A stretch of DNA of 64,000 bases from the NCBI GenBank assembly GCA_029641185.1, contig JAPWGK010000028.1, positions 186,001 through 250,000 on the forward strand, given 5' to 3'. The translations under genes and the position numbers were made by a program. The notes beneath the pieces are model-generated. The model saw only the letters and a program-made list of their open reading frames with translations, did no database searches and had not been told where the DNA came from. This document shows, piece after piece, positions 22,457 to 34,895 of this stretch (position 1 is its first letter; each line of letters starts with the position of its first letter). Source of the DNA: Pseudofabraea citricarpa (Eukaryota; Ascomycota; Leotiomycetes; Helotiales; Dermateaceae).

Positions 22457-22525
22457 GTTATAATCTATTCTTCGTATAGGAAAGATTTTACTGTACTGTT
22501 CAATGACGCAAGAGATGAATTTCAA

Positions 22526-23329
22526 CGGGTGGAAAGATGCTACTATTTAAGGCAAAGCTGTAGGTGGCATGAGCGTTCTGATATATGAATGACGATAGGA
22601 AGGGAGATAATCACAAGATATAAGAACAAGGAGATTAGCGTAGGGAAGATGAATGTACCGAGAAATATGACAAAGAGGGTGAATGTGTTGAAGAGAAGCT
22701 GGCAGGTTGAAAACTTGATTGATTGCTTGTCCCTCCATTTATACTTATAATGCACTGGTACCTAGAAATGGATCAAGACCTTTTACAAGTTACGAGACAA
22801 CCAACAAGTTGGAGTTGGGAAGGCGCCCTTTGGCAGCAAGGTTGAAAATCCAACTCGCAAACTGAAGCTGTTTCTCATTCATTACAGGGCCTCTTCTGCA
22901 TCAAGCACTACGGATTAGGAAGTGTTGGTATTTAAGGAGGGGCTGTGAACTTCTCGCAAACAAGTGTCTGGTGATTGAGGCTGATGAGGTGTTGGTAATA
23001 CCATACAGGGCGTCTGCGACCGACAATCCATACTTTTGACTTGTACAAGAATATGTCGCGAGTTCGCTGGCCGCTGGAGAACTGACCTTGAATTTGGCGC
23101 GCGGCTTGTTGTTGAAGGTCATTCGAAGAGAGAAGGTCGACTGGAGGAAGTGGAGATGGTAGAGTTTCTAAGGCGCTAGCTTGGTTGCTTGGCGGGGGTT
23201 CATTTTAGCGGCGCCTAAGCTAAGCTCAGCCTCCTGACACCCAACTCATCTACAACACCAGCGGTAACTAAGAACATGGGACGGCAAGGCCTCAGACTGC
23301 ATTGAGAGGAAACCTAGACATCTTCTAGC
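22526..23329. other. Intergenic between divergent genes
   Basis: About 0.8 kb shared upstream region of the small unknown gene (-) and the AIM9-like gene (+). Short unsupported frames only. Confidence 0.45.
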
Positions 23330-25202
23330 ATGCGATGCATATCGCCTTTGACTGTACCAGGTCAAAAGCTCTTCTCTCTGCTCTCGCGTCCTTCAACACG
23401 CACTCAACATCAATGCATCTACAACTCTATACGCCGATCAGTAATGCCAACATCAGTGCCTCAAGCACATTTTCGGCTGTCCAGCAACAAAGTAGGCCCA
23501 GATTGGAACCAGCGTGATGAGTTCTTCAACTTTACAAGAGCCCGTTTCGTCCGAGACGAGGCAAATGAAATGGCTCAACGACACGTTCAATTCGATATGA
23601 ACGAGCTCACTCGCCTAGCAGCAGCAGCCGTCGGTTCTCGGGCGTGTGTTGACGTTGAGAAATACCCAGACGGAATGTTCAACAAAGCATTCTTGTTAAC
23701 AATGAACGATGGTGCTCAAGTCGTTGCAAAGGTGCCCAATCCGAACGCTGGCCTTCCCCATCTCACAACTGCAAGTGAGGTAGCCACAATGGATTTTGTA
23801 AGTTATCTAGGCTCAACAGAGGGTATGGAGATCTGATATCAACACAGGCTCATAATATCTGCGGTACACCTGCACCGAGAGTATTCGCCTGGAGTTCGCG
23901 GGCAGCTGAGAATCCTGTCGGTGCAGAGTACATCATCATGGAGAGGCTTCCGGGCGTGCAGCTTTCATCCGTGTGGGCGGATTTGCGAATTGACAAGAAA
24001 ATTGAAGTTATCAAAGCCATTGCTGCCCAGCAGAAGAACTGGCTCTCCGTTTGTCTGAACCGGTACGGGAGTCTCTATTATGCAAAAGATGTCGATAAGA
24101 TACCTTCTGGCCCATTTACATATACCGATAAAGATGGGGTTCAGCAGACAGACGTCCGATTTGCCATCGGACCATCAGTGCACCGTCATACAATTGACTA
24201 TGGAAGAGCCAATGTTGATTTTGATCGAGGACCTTGTAAGTTTAATTGTACCTAGAGTCATCAGGTTTTGCTAAGATTCGAGTAGGGACGTCTGTGGGGG
24301 AACATTATACGGCAATTGGAGAACGTGAAATCGCATGTGTAAAATCAATTGACCCGCTACCTAAGCCACCCCTAACTCTTGTTGGTCGATATATTCCCAC
24401 ACGAGAGAAGAAGCTTGCCGCTCTCGAATCCTACCTCAAATTGCTTCCGTTCTTGCTGCCAGTGGATGATTCAATAACGACCTCTCACGTCTGGCATTCC
24501 GATCTACACGGGGAGAACATCTTCGTCGACGCCGAAGATCCAACCAAGGTTATAGGAATTATCGACTGGCAATCTGCTGCGCTCGTCCCTCTCTTCGAGA
24601 ACCTTCCCCAGCCAGCTCTGCTCGATTATGACGGACCCGCGCTAAATGGACTCGAGCGTCCACAGATGCCTGAAAATCTAGACGAACTAGATGCACCTGA
24701 AAGAGCTGCAGCTTCGCGTCTCTGGGAAGAGATGACTTTAGCATGCTATTACCAGAACCTGATCTTCCGCACTAATCCGACCCTCTACGGGGCTATTGCG
24801 TTCCGGGACACGATCGGGTTCGACTTGCTGTCGTATGCGCGCAACATGTTGCTTGAAGGCGAGGCTATCTATCAAGAGAGGCTTCTTAAAGATCTCAAAG
24901 AAGCGTGGGATGATCTCCCAGCCGTAAAGGCTCAAGGAAACCCAAGATACCCTTTCGAGTTCACGGAGTCAGACGTCGCTGCTATCAGGACTGATTACGA
25001 GGCCGTCTTGGATGGCATGGCGTGTATGTCAGAGATCTCGGAGGAGATGGGCCATCTGTTCCCTAGCGCCAAGTGTATCAGGCATGAGGATTATGAAGCT
25101 TCTCGGGAGTTGTTCAAGGTATACAAGGAGAAAGTACTATGTAAGTTTGCGAGGGACGACGATGAACGTAAGGCTGTGCAGGTGTGGTGGCCGTTCGACT
25201 GA
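23330..25202 (+). CDS. AIM9-like mitochondrial phosphotransferase (APH/kinase-like fold)
   Basis: Exons 23330-23797, 23848-24235 and 24286-25202 (introns of 50 nt each) give 590 aa. The N-terminus (MRCISPL...RRSVMP) is basic and Ser/Thr-rich, as in mitochondrial presequences; yeast Aim9 is mitochondrial. The aminoglycoside-phosphotransferase-like core is clear: the ATP-site lysine in VAKVPN (K134), the Brenner-type catalytic motif HSDLHGEN (356-363) and the metal-binding GIIDWQ (D379). A GP-W junction at the second intron and YTAIGEREI are typical of the family. Phosphate acceptor unknown. All three catalytic motifs are intact. The C-terminal helical region ends VQVWWPFD. Family-level call is strong; ortholog name less so. 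Confidence 0.85.
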
Positions 25203-26234
25203 TGCTATTCAATACTGGCTTTGTTGCTGATGCAGAGGTTGTTTACCTACCCCAGCTAGATAAGTTAATGTTAAGAAAAGGACGCTCAAAGAGAGAGAGG
25301 CAATGAAAGGAATCCCTCCATCTTTCCACTATACCCTTCAAAAACCTCCCATCGACATGTCACTGTCCATCTATCTACCAATTAGACAGCCATTATCCCC
25401 AAAGCATACAAGCAAGCAAACAAGCAAGCAAACAAGCAAGTTTTAGCAGTTCACACCAGGTATATATCTAAATAAGTGAAGTAAGTAAGTCGACCGATCC
25501 TAGCAACCTTTTTCTTTTTTTCCTTTTTGTTCACCTCCCTTTCACATAATCCCTCCTCCCTCCCTCTTTCCTTCTTTCCTTCTTTCCTTTTTCGGCAGGT
25601 TCATTACCCCATCCATCCATCCATCTATCCATCTACCTTTGAAGTTTTCCAGCAGCTAAACCTTCTACCCTTTACCTTTAGACCGCTTCCGAGACGGATC
25701 GAAACTATAATGCCTAGCATACTCCACGCTTCTTTCCCCCTATTTTCCAATTTCCATCCTTCCAACTGGATGGAACCCGGGAGCGGGAGCTAGAATCGGA
25801 AGGACGCTACAGGATATAGACTCGACGCCGTCCTAGTCCCAGTCACGGTCCAGTCCGGTGGATCGGGTCGGGAGCTATAAGAGAAGAGAAGGTGAGAGAA
25901 GATTGTGGGAAAGTTTAGCTTCCGTCTCGCCCTGGGCCTAGCTGCTCTACATGCTAGCTACCGGTCCATTGAGCCGTGGCGGGTTGAGTTGAGTGCAGAA
26001 TAAGACACGAAGACGAAGACCGACAATTACATGACAGAGAGAAAGGAGAAAGACATCTTAGTTTTCTCTTCTCCCAAGCCGGCCAGCGATTAATTATCTA
26101 CCCAACTTTATGAACATATACAACCCCCCCCCCAAAAGAACCATCATCTTATCATGCCCTGTACCAAGTACACCTAGACGCCATACCCATGCATGACCTT
26201 TCATTACCGCTGCCGATTTCTTATATATCCCGTC
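25203..26234. other. Intergenic, convergent, microsatellite-rich
   Basis: About 1 kb with (CAAG/CAAA)n at about 25409-25440, (CTTT/CCTT)n at about 25555-25590 and (CATC)n at about 25607-25630. No gene supported. Confidence 0.55.
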
Positions 26235-27999
26235 CTACCCATCCATCTTGACATCCCCATCGCCATTTCCGCTCTTCGCCGGCACGTCTTCTTCCGTGCC
26301 GGGCGGCGGTGCGTTCTTATCCAGGTTCTTGAGGAGGTAGCTCCGCTTGAAGTACTCGTTGGGATGGACGATGGTTTCCAGCTGAGCGGCTCCCCACGTG
26401 CCGTTGTCCCGCACCTTCTTGATCTCTTGCTTGTGGGCGTATTCGAAGACGCTGTTGCATGTTAGTGGGTATACCCGAGAGAGAGAGAGAGAGAGAGAGA
26501 GATGGGTCATGTCAAAAAGACAACAAAAAAAAGAAAACAAAAAAGAGAACAAAAAAAACATACCGATTACAAGCCAGATGAAACTTTTGCTTCTCCTTGT
26601 CTTCTTTTACGCCCTGGAGCACTGAGTGGTCTTTGACTCCCACAGCTTGTAGCAGCGTCGTCAGGTTCTCGACGCTGAAATGCCTGTATGGACACCCGTG
26701 CGAATCGCCTGGTCCTGGAGGACGCTCGGTGAGGATTTTCTGGCACGAGAATGGTGTGTATCCGTTGCCTCTCCTGTTACTGTCTCCACCAACATCTCCA
26801 TATGAATGGCGGACGTTGTACTTATACTCCTTGTTGAAGACGTCATCCGTGACCTTGTTAAATGAACTCCTCCAGAAGATGAGAGATTCTTCCAAGCTGA
26901 GCCCGATCCCCTTGAGGAAAAGTCCATATTGCAAACGGCCGAAATGCTTGAGATGTGCATCTCTCCGTAACGACCTATGTAGATTTTGCATGCATAGGGG
27001 AAATGAAGAGGAGAGAGTATCGACATTTCGTGCTGAGATGTCAGCTCCTGGAAGAGAACTCGAGTCGGAGTAAGCCGCATCGGGAGTTGTGAAATTCTGT
27101 GAGAGGTGGGCTAGGATTGGGGTGAGACGATCATCTTCATCGATTCGAGGAAGTGCGCGGGATGTAAGCTAGACATCGTGTTAGCCAGTCTCTATTTTTG
27201 GGAGGGAATAATGCAAACCTCAAGAGCCTTGTCCAGCTTGTTTGTGAACTCTGCCACAACCATAGACAGCTGCTCCCTGCCTGGAACGTACGCCTTGCCA
27301 TACTTCAAAAAGACTCTTCTGCTCTCTACCAACTCAGGTACTCTCTCCCAATCAACCTTGAACCAGGTCTCTTCTTCCAATCTTTTAGGATATCCACCAC
27401 CGGCGGCTATTAACTCCTGTCCAAACTGCCTCCTCTCGTCGTCTCCCACAGGTTCCCAATCGAGATTTAGTCCCTTGACAAAAGCCTGTCGTTCATTCGT
27501 GTCGTCGGCTTGAAACCTCAATCGGAAAAGCTGTGTTTCCACGCGCGAGAATCGACGACGGAGATCTTCCGTCGAGGCAAATGCAAGGCGCAAGATGAAA
27601 TGACTATAGTGATCCTTTTGACGTTCGGCTTGTAATGTACTTGACCCAGAGGTACCGGACCCGAGAGGGAGGTATTTGTCGAGAATTGGCTTCATATGTG
27701 CTGCCGTCTCGGCGGGGGATTTGTTCCTGATTGAGCAAGCCTCAAGCTCTGCGAGAACTACGATCAAGAGTTAGAGACCGATGTGTGTAGATTATGTGGG
27801 GTTATTTACCTCGTAGACGATCGATTGCCCATTGTTCAAACTGCTCGAGGGTGATGTCTGCAGTGGGAGGAGTGATGTAGAAATTGAGACGCGACGCGTA
27901 CGTAAGTTCCTTGAATACAGATTGTGCATGCTGCTTCCTGCGAGCATCGATATTGGCCTTCCTCTTGGGCTCTATGCGTGAGAATTCTTGTCTAATCAT
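26235..27999 (-). CDS. PRI2: DNA primase large subunit
   Basis: Regulatory subunit of DNA polymerase alpha-primase. It carries a [4Fe-4S] cluster and helps make the RNA-DNA primer. Exons are complement 27810-27999, 27219-27757, 26564-27168 and 26235-26451 (introns 52, 50 and 112 nt), giving 516 aa; the yeast protein is 528. The N-terminal domain has TADITLEQFEQWAIDRLR and AELEACS. The iron-sulfur domain shows the four expected cysteines: C302 (SFPLCMQ), C385 (PFSCQK), C402 (HGCPYRHF) and C443 (HLACNR), plus FNKEYKYNVRHSYG. The start at 27999 (MIRQEFSRIEPKRKANI) matches the usual N-terminus; the frame is open further upstream without an ATG. The last intron contains a (GA)13 microsatellite and poly-T tracts. 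Confidence 0.95.
26477..26502. repeat. (GA)13 microsatellite inside a PRI2 intron
   Basis: Thirteen GA units on the plus strand, CT on the transcribed strand, just upstream of the 3' splice site of the last PRI2 intron. Confidence 0.85.
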
Positions 28000-29195
28000 T
28001 GTGGCAATGTGGTGCTGTTCTGCTGGGGATGTGGTGTTGAGGATCAAAGGAGACGCGCTCGGATGGAAGACGCGTCAAGTCGCGACGATACTTTAATTTA
28101 TGTTCACGTGATGCGAATCCCAACCTCGCTCTTTAGTTTAGAGGCTGGATGACTAATTGCTGGTCAGTATGTGGAAGGTTTTTGGAATTAGTAGCAGCAG
28201 AGAATTTATCATTGTTAATATAATCGTAGTTGATTTCCATCCTTTCTCTTAAAAGCGGACTAAATACTGTTCCATTGTGATGAACATCCAATCCCTAAGT
28301 CCCATTAACAAGCACCCTGGTCAAGGATTCCAAACCCTAAAAAACGAGACATAATACCGTGAGGCAAACAGAAACTGGTTTCTTTATCTTCGAACCTGAT
28401 GAACGGACGTGATATATTTGGCTTGAGGGAAAAAGTAAGAACAGAATCCTGCGCCTAAGTATAATCCACCTGCATATTTAACCTCTTAAACAATCCAAAA
28501 AGCTTTACTTGCCAAGTATACTATATACACAGTTTTTTAGCACATGATTATAACAATGCTATGAAAGCATGAATATATGCGTATCGTTCTAAATCCAGCT
28601 TTCACAAAATCGAAGGCTTAAGCTTGCAAGGCTTCTTATAGACGTTTAATAATAAGGAACAAAAATGCTAAAGAACATATTAAAGTGTCACAACAGAAAT
28701 GAGAACAAATCGGGCTTGAACTGTGATTCTTTCGAGTCGTATTCATATTAAGATTCCAAATCCAATACGTCTACTTTCCAAAAGCGATCAAAACTTAAGA
28801 AGTCGGAATTAGTCCTTTTGAATATTTATTTTTTAAAAGAAAAAGAAACTCGAAATGAGATCTCTATCTACCGCAAGCCTATCATCAGACTTAAGATAAT
28901 CATATATAAAAGCATCAGGCAGAAGTATAAACCTGAACCAAGAATAGCAAATACCCCATTTAATCTCCAAACCCCAATCCACAACCCAAAAATCTATAAA
29001 ACCCGATTCATCTCATCCCACAAACCCCGCCCTCTCCCACCAAACATCTCCAAAGCACTCCAAATCATCCCACCTCCTTATATACCACCTTTCCTCAACC
29101 CTCTAAATCCTCCCCAATCCTCCTTGATCTGCCAGAAAAGAAAAGAAAAAAGAGAGAAGTAGATTCCCGTCATATAAGCGAGCATCAACCAAACA

Positions 29196-29219
29196 CCTAC
29201 CTACCTACCTACCTACCTA
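29196..29219. repeat. (CCTA)6 microsatellite
   Basis: Six tandem CCTA units. Confidence 0.8.
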
Positions 29220-32200
29220 TAAATCAAAGCATACTACGATACAACAACTCTCCAAGACAGAGTCAAGAACCCTACCTAGTCTGTATTCGTGTATAATCCA
29301 CCCATTGAAACCAAACCAATCCAATCCCATCCAACACATAAAAGAAAAGAACAAGGCAACAAAACAAAACAAAACAGAAACTCAAATTTTTCCAGGATGA
29401 GCGTGAGAGTAATACTTTATAGTTTGTTCGTACGACGAAAGCGAAGAAGGACAAGATAAAAAAAAGGCATAAGAGAGAAGCTACGCTTAATAACCGCTGA
29501 AACGTATTCATATCTCTTAATTGAAAAGGGTATAACTTTACATCATCATCATCATCAAATCTAAGCCGCCATCTACCTAAAAAGCTACAAACCCCAAACC
29601 CCAAACCCCCAACTCTCTCCCTCCCTTCCTCCATCCCTTCGACGCGGTTCAAAAGAGGACTCAAACTTGCGATGCCGTGCTCGGGAGAGATATTAGATCT
29701 CTAGATCCCTCCTTCTCCTTCTTCTTCTCCTTCTTTTTCTTCTACTGAGGGCAAGAAAAAAAAATAGCCTGGTGATTCCAAGATTTGTGAAACTTCGGCT
29801 TCTGTGTCGATGAAAACCCAGCATGAAACCGCGTTCGGATGTAATCATCGAATAAATATATACAAATTTACATGAGACGACAAATTATAAGCGCGTCCGA
29901 AAAAGATAGATCGTACAAGTAAGTAAGTATAAGTATATCCATCCGCGCAAGCAGAGGGAGAAGGGAAGATTGAAGCTATACCCGAGAGAGAGAGAGAGCG
30001 TGATTATCTATGGTCTGGGTGGGTATATACGTATGTAATGCGGAATTCAATTCGAAGTCTTAGAGCGAAAATTTCTCAGAATTAGCTGGTATGGATGGTC
30101 ATGGTCCCCAGCGGTGGTTGAGAGATAACAAGAGGTAGAAAGCAGGAGAGAAAGAAAAGAAAAATTTTAGATTAGAGAGGGAGAGAGGGAGAGGTATGCG
30201 GGGGCTTGAGCGAGTAAGCTGAAGGTAAGTTAAGTACCCAGGTATAGATGAATACATCTTCTTTTGCGCAGTTGAGGTTGCATTTTCTTTATTTTATTTT
30301 TCATGGCACGCGGGACGGTTGAGATGCGTGTTTGGTAGAGTAGTAAAAGTGATGATATAATTCACTGATGATAATAAAACCTTCGCTAGAGGCATTCCCG
30401 GTATTGAATGGGTATACCTCTTATATCTCTCCACCGTCCTCTCATCTGATTCTCGCTGCCTGCTTCCCGACTCGTACCGTACGTACCCCATCTGAGCTGA
30501 GAAGGTACACAAAGTGTATCAAGCACATCTGGGAATCCAATCTAGACTTTCACAAGCCTTCGCAGGTATGCCACATGGAAGCAAAATAGCACTGCGGAGA
30601 ATTCCCAGCACCGATAGACACAAGACGTGCACATGTAAGGAAGAACTATGCTCTCGTACTCGCAACCCTTCAAATCCAGATCCAGATCCAACCCGAGAAA
30701 GTTGTCAACTACTGAGTCGGGTCTTGCCATCACTTGCAGCCCCGTAGATTCGAACGACTCACCCTTTCGGGAAAACCCCGACCATTCCGCAAGAACACGA
30801 AAAGAACGCCCGAAAATAAGTTTGAGACGGCATCAAGTGAGGCTTGAGATATATGCCCAGGTATAGCACAGCCTATTTCTGCCTAGATGCTCAACGAATT
30901 GCCAGTAGCCCGGCCGGCGAAGCACGAAAAAAACCGCCCAGAGAAAGAGTTGACGCCCCAAGGGAAAAGCCAACGTGAACGTGTATCGTGCTAGAGAACG
31001 AGGGACGGGAGATGTCGCGACGACAGCCTTGGAAACAAAGAACTACTGCACCTACCATCTACCGACGGATACAGCCTTCAAGCGACGCCCGAGACAAATT
31101 TGCCTTGGGTTCCGGGAATTCTTCCTCTGACTTTGTTCTGGCGTGCGTCAGTCGCCCTTTCTTTCGCCCAGGTTCGTCGTCACTAATACCTTAATGCCCA
31201 ACCCTAACCGCCTCGTTTTCTTTCTGTAGCTCTCTTGAACCACAGGCAGAACGGGTAGGTGACGTGCAAGGCTTGGGTCGTTCATCCACTGAGATGTTGA
31301 CGTTTTTACTTCTCGCTCCTAACTCGAGAGGCAGAAAACAGACTGACACGACTAAAATATTGCGACCCAGTCAAGTCACGTTTTTCCTTCTCTTTTGACT
31401 GGAAAGAGAAGAGGGATCGTGATAGCGGTTATGAAAGGTCAAAGAATTGAGAACCGACTTGGGAATTGCTTTTTTTCTTCTTTTTTTTCTTTGTCTCTGT
31501 TGCGGGATTTTTCAGAATGCTCAATTGTCTTGATTGTTAGCCCACTCTCGATCGGAAGTAAAATGGGGTGACTGAATTTTTCTTGAGAGGCATCGTGACT
31601 TTGAAGTGGGCGATTCCGTTCCATATCTACTCGAGTATGAATCGGAAGATTCGGGGGAGCATCATTAAGAGTCGGCAAAACCGGTGGGAGTGGAACTTGA
31701 CTCGTTGACTCGGTCCCATCATGACGAAGGCTTCTGGATCATCAACGTTAACGTTTCTCCAGGCGAGCCGACGTCGCTCAACAGACATCACTTCACACTT
31801 CACAGACGCCGTAGCGTGACCAGAAAAGAGGCACTTTCTGGTCTGGTAGGGTACGACGAACGGGACGGGAAGCAATGGCAGATCGGTGGCCGCCGGAAGC
31901 GATTCTGTTGACTTGGCTTGGTTAGTGGACAGTGATGAATGATAATGGTCAGTGGGTTACAGTAGCTTGTGCTGCTACGGCACTCTATCTCGTGCCCCTC
32001 AGGTGAAACCAATGCCAACTCCACAACCGAATGGCGGGGTTTGTTGCGTGTGTGCATAGTGTTGCTCTGATACAGATGGGCCATTTCTGATTCATTCCTT
32101 CGTGCTTGGTTGGTTGGCACTTTATTCCTCCGAGGCAGCATGCGGATCCTCTTTTCTTATGCTCGGCTCGAGGCTCTCGTCTCTCATCATCAATATCATC

Positions 32201-33024
32201 ATCGATCATCACTCGTCCCTCATCGCTCATCATCAGTCCATCGTGAGACGTAGTGTACACCGCTGGACCTGATGCTGGAGCAGCCGATTGGCCCAGGCAC
32301 AAGGCTCTCCTCCCACCGAGTTCCCCACCGCGTTCCACGATGGAAGCATGTCAGAAGCCAACGCCCGCTCGCCGTCAAGTCTTGGTGATGGTGGTGGTGG
32401 TGATGGTGGTGCCAATGAATCGTCAGCGTTTCCCACCCACACCAACCAAAGCGCCAACCACCAACCGCGGTGCCACACAGAACGGGTCTCCTGCATGGGC
32501 CTGAGTTTTCTCTCCAGGATGCGGCTGCGTGCGATGGTTCTGGCCAGATCTCGCCGGCCTCGTCCTTGTTGTGCTTCTGGCAACATGGCTGCTGTGGCGT
32601 GCGAGTAGAGAGAGAGAGGTACCTTGCCTTGGCTGGGCAATCCTCTTCCTTGATTATTCGAGATTCTCCCCTCAGCTATTCTGGTGATGCACGACCCCTC
32701 CTCCGCCTCCTGCTCCCCCAGCTTCTTCGCTCGTTATCGCTATCGTGACGAGAGTTCAGCGACCCGTTTCACAGGGCGGTTATGCTTATGTAGGGGCGTG
32801 ATGATGAATGTGATTAAAGATAGGTGGTAGTAGTAGACAACAACAACAACAATAATTGGGGGTGATGGCTGTGCAAAGAGGGGGCCTTGCAGTAGTGACA
32901 GTCAAGACCTGCAGGTGAGAAAGGCTCTGAGGTTCCAGTGGCCACGAGCCTACCAATAAGGCCATGCCGTCTCCATGCCGCACGCTATTGCCAGCAGCTG
33001 GCTCTGATGGGATGGATCATGATG

Positions 33025-33050
33025 GGATGGATGGATGGATGGATGGATGG
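33025..33050. repeat. (GGAT)n microsatellite
   Basis: About six GGAT units, followed by a (GTGCT)n run at about 33056-33080. Confidence 0.8.
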
Positions 33051-34895
33051 AAAGCCGTGCTGTGCTGTGCTGTGCTGTACCGTACCGTAGCTTTCTGCCT
33101 TCATCCGAAGTATGCGCATCGCATTTGCGGCGGGCGTTGATTTGCGCTGCGTTGGTTTGACTTGACCTGGCCTGGTCTGGCTTGACCGTACTGAACCGTA
33201 CTGTACCGTAAAAAGTGGACTTGACTGGTCAGCCAGCTCAGCTTTCCCCCCTCGTGCGCTCGCCCAACATGTAGCATGTACGTAGCAATTGCAGGTCGCT
33301 CTGCGCGCTGACTTCCTAAAGCGACCGAGACGGGCGTTCGATGGTGTGCGCCCTCGATTGCGAGGGTTGATGTGGTGTGGTGTATTGGTATTGGTGTATT
33401 GTTGTATTGGTGTGTATGTGTGTATAGTATTGAGGGCGTGGACGGGCGTGGCCGTGGCCCTGGTTGTGGGTGTGGGTGTGGACGTGTTTCTTCAGGCCCA
33501 GAGAGAGTGAGAAAGAGATGTTATGCCAATCAATCCTCAGCGTCGCATCCTTCGGGACCAGCCTCGCGTTGTGCTTTATGCCAAAGCTACTGTAGAACCA
33601 GAGCTAGAACCAGAACCACAATACCAGAAGACAACAGAAGACAACAGACAACAGACAACCGACAACAACCCACACGTCCAGCTGGGTTGGGATGGTCAAT
33701 CAATCGTCATAGGCCTTTATCCACTCTTTCTTCTTGGTAGTGAATGTAATGCCCATCATCTATCAGCCTACCGTACCTACTACACCACTCTCCCTCCCGC
33801 CCGTGCAGTGCATCGCAGCAGCCAAACGAACCCTCTCCTCTCTTCTCTTCTCCTCTCCTTCCAAGTCCCAGCATCCTGTCACTCGCTGTGCATCAGGATC
33901 GTCCGACTGCCTGATGTCTGCTGTGGCTTTTGCCCTTGGCCGCCGTTCCTCTGATCTTGGACAGCACAGGCACTACCGGTAACTGGTTTCGGATGACTAA
34001 CCTGGGAATACGACTCTGCTGCTTATGATTATGATGATTGATCTGGCTATGGAAGAGCAAGTTGGTTATTAAGAATTGCTGCTCGGCTGTGGGAGAACAG
34101 AACCACTTAGTAGTTGTTTGTTAGTCGTAGCAGTAATAACTCACAGCCATATGATAACCCAAGACCACTTCATGACTGAAACGGCATAAGTGAGCACCAT
34201 ATACACCAACCCAAGAGCCAACCCTTCACCATGGAGCAATAATGGAGATGCATCAGAGAATGATTTCCTGATTGGATTTATTTCTGACCGGATCTCAGGC
34301 TGCATGCCCCGACTCGTATGGTACATTATTCACCGCCTCGCTGGTGCTGGTGCGGTGCTGAACTGTCACCAGAGGAACCACCGGCTTCTCTGCCTCGCTG
34401 CCCCTTTTCCATCATCATCATCAACAGCCTTCCCGGTTCCTTGGAATCCCTTCAAACACATCCATATCCTTCCGTGCAACCCAAGAGGCAAAACGACGTA
34501 CAGTACTTTGCCACAGCTTACGGAAGACTCACGAACTGCGGCTGGCCCTGCTGAGTAAGAAGCGGCCTCTTAATTTTCCACCACAAGCGAGTTCCCGTGA
34601 CCTCATCGAAGCTCTATTGCTGTCTCTCTTCCATCTGGGATCGCCCGGTCTCCCCCCAGGACACTACTGCGCCATATACACAGACACCATACATATCAAA
34701 CCAGCTCCTTTACGCCCTCGCATTCACCCCTCCTACGCTCCTAGCTAAACTCCTACGCTCCTTAATCTGCAACATCTTTCATCTTCGCCTCGACAACGGT
34801 TGATGAATACTATGCAATAGACACGCTCGCCATCAGACGAGCATCAACAAGGCCCATTACTCGACCACCCCCAACGAACTGTCAACCTCACAATC

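Larger units (their letters stand above)
28000..34895. other. 6.9-kb interval without recognisable genes
   Basis: Between PRI2 and the J-domain gene. Many frames of 60-140 codons occur on both strands, overlap each other and consist of low-complexity Pro/Arg/Ser or Lys-rich sequence; none shows a domain. Microsatellites: (CCTA)6 at 29196-29219, CATCAT near 29543-29556, (GGAT)n at 33025-33050, (GTGCT)n at about 33056-33080 and ACAACAG repeats near 33630-33660. It could hold long non-coding RNA or long UTRs, but I see no positive evidence. Confidence 0.5.

Noticed and set aside
28818..29162. 114-codon plus-strand frame
   Set aside because: Pro/Asn/Ile-rich low-complexity sequence, no motif, in a microsatellite-bearing interval.
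30735..30760. Reverse-strand GTTCGAATC, resembling a tRNA T-loop
   Set aside because: Flanking bases do not pair into a T-stem and no cloverleaf can be built.
32233..32640. 135-codon minus-strand frame
   Set aside because: Overlaps other frames of similar length on the opposite strand; no motif; GC-rich low complexity.
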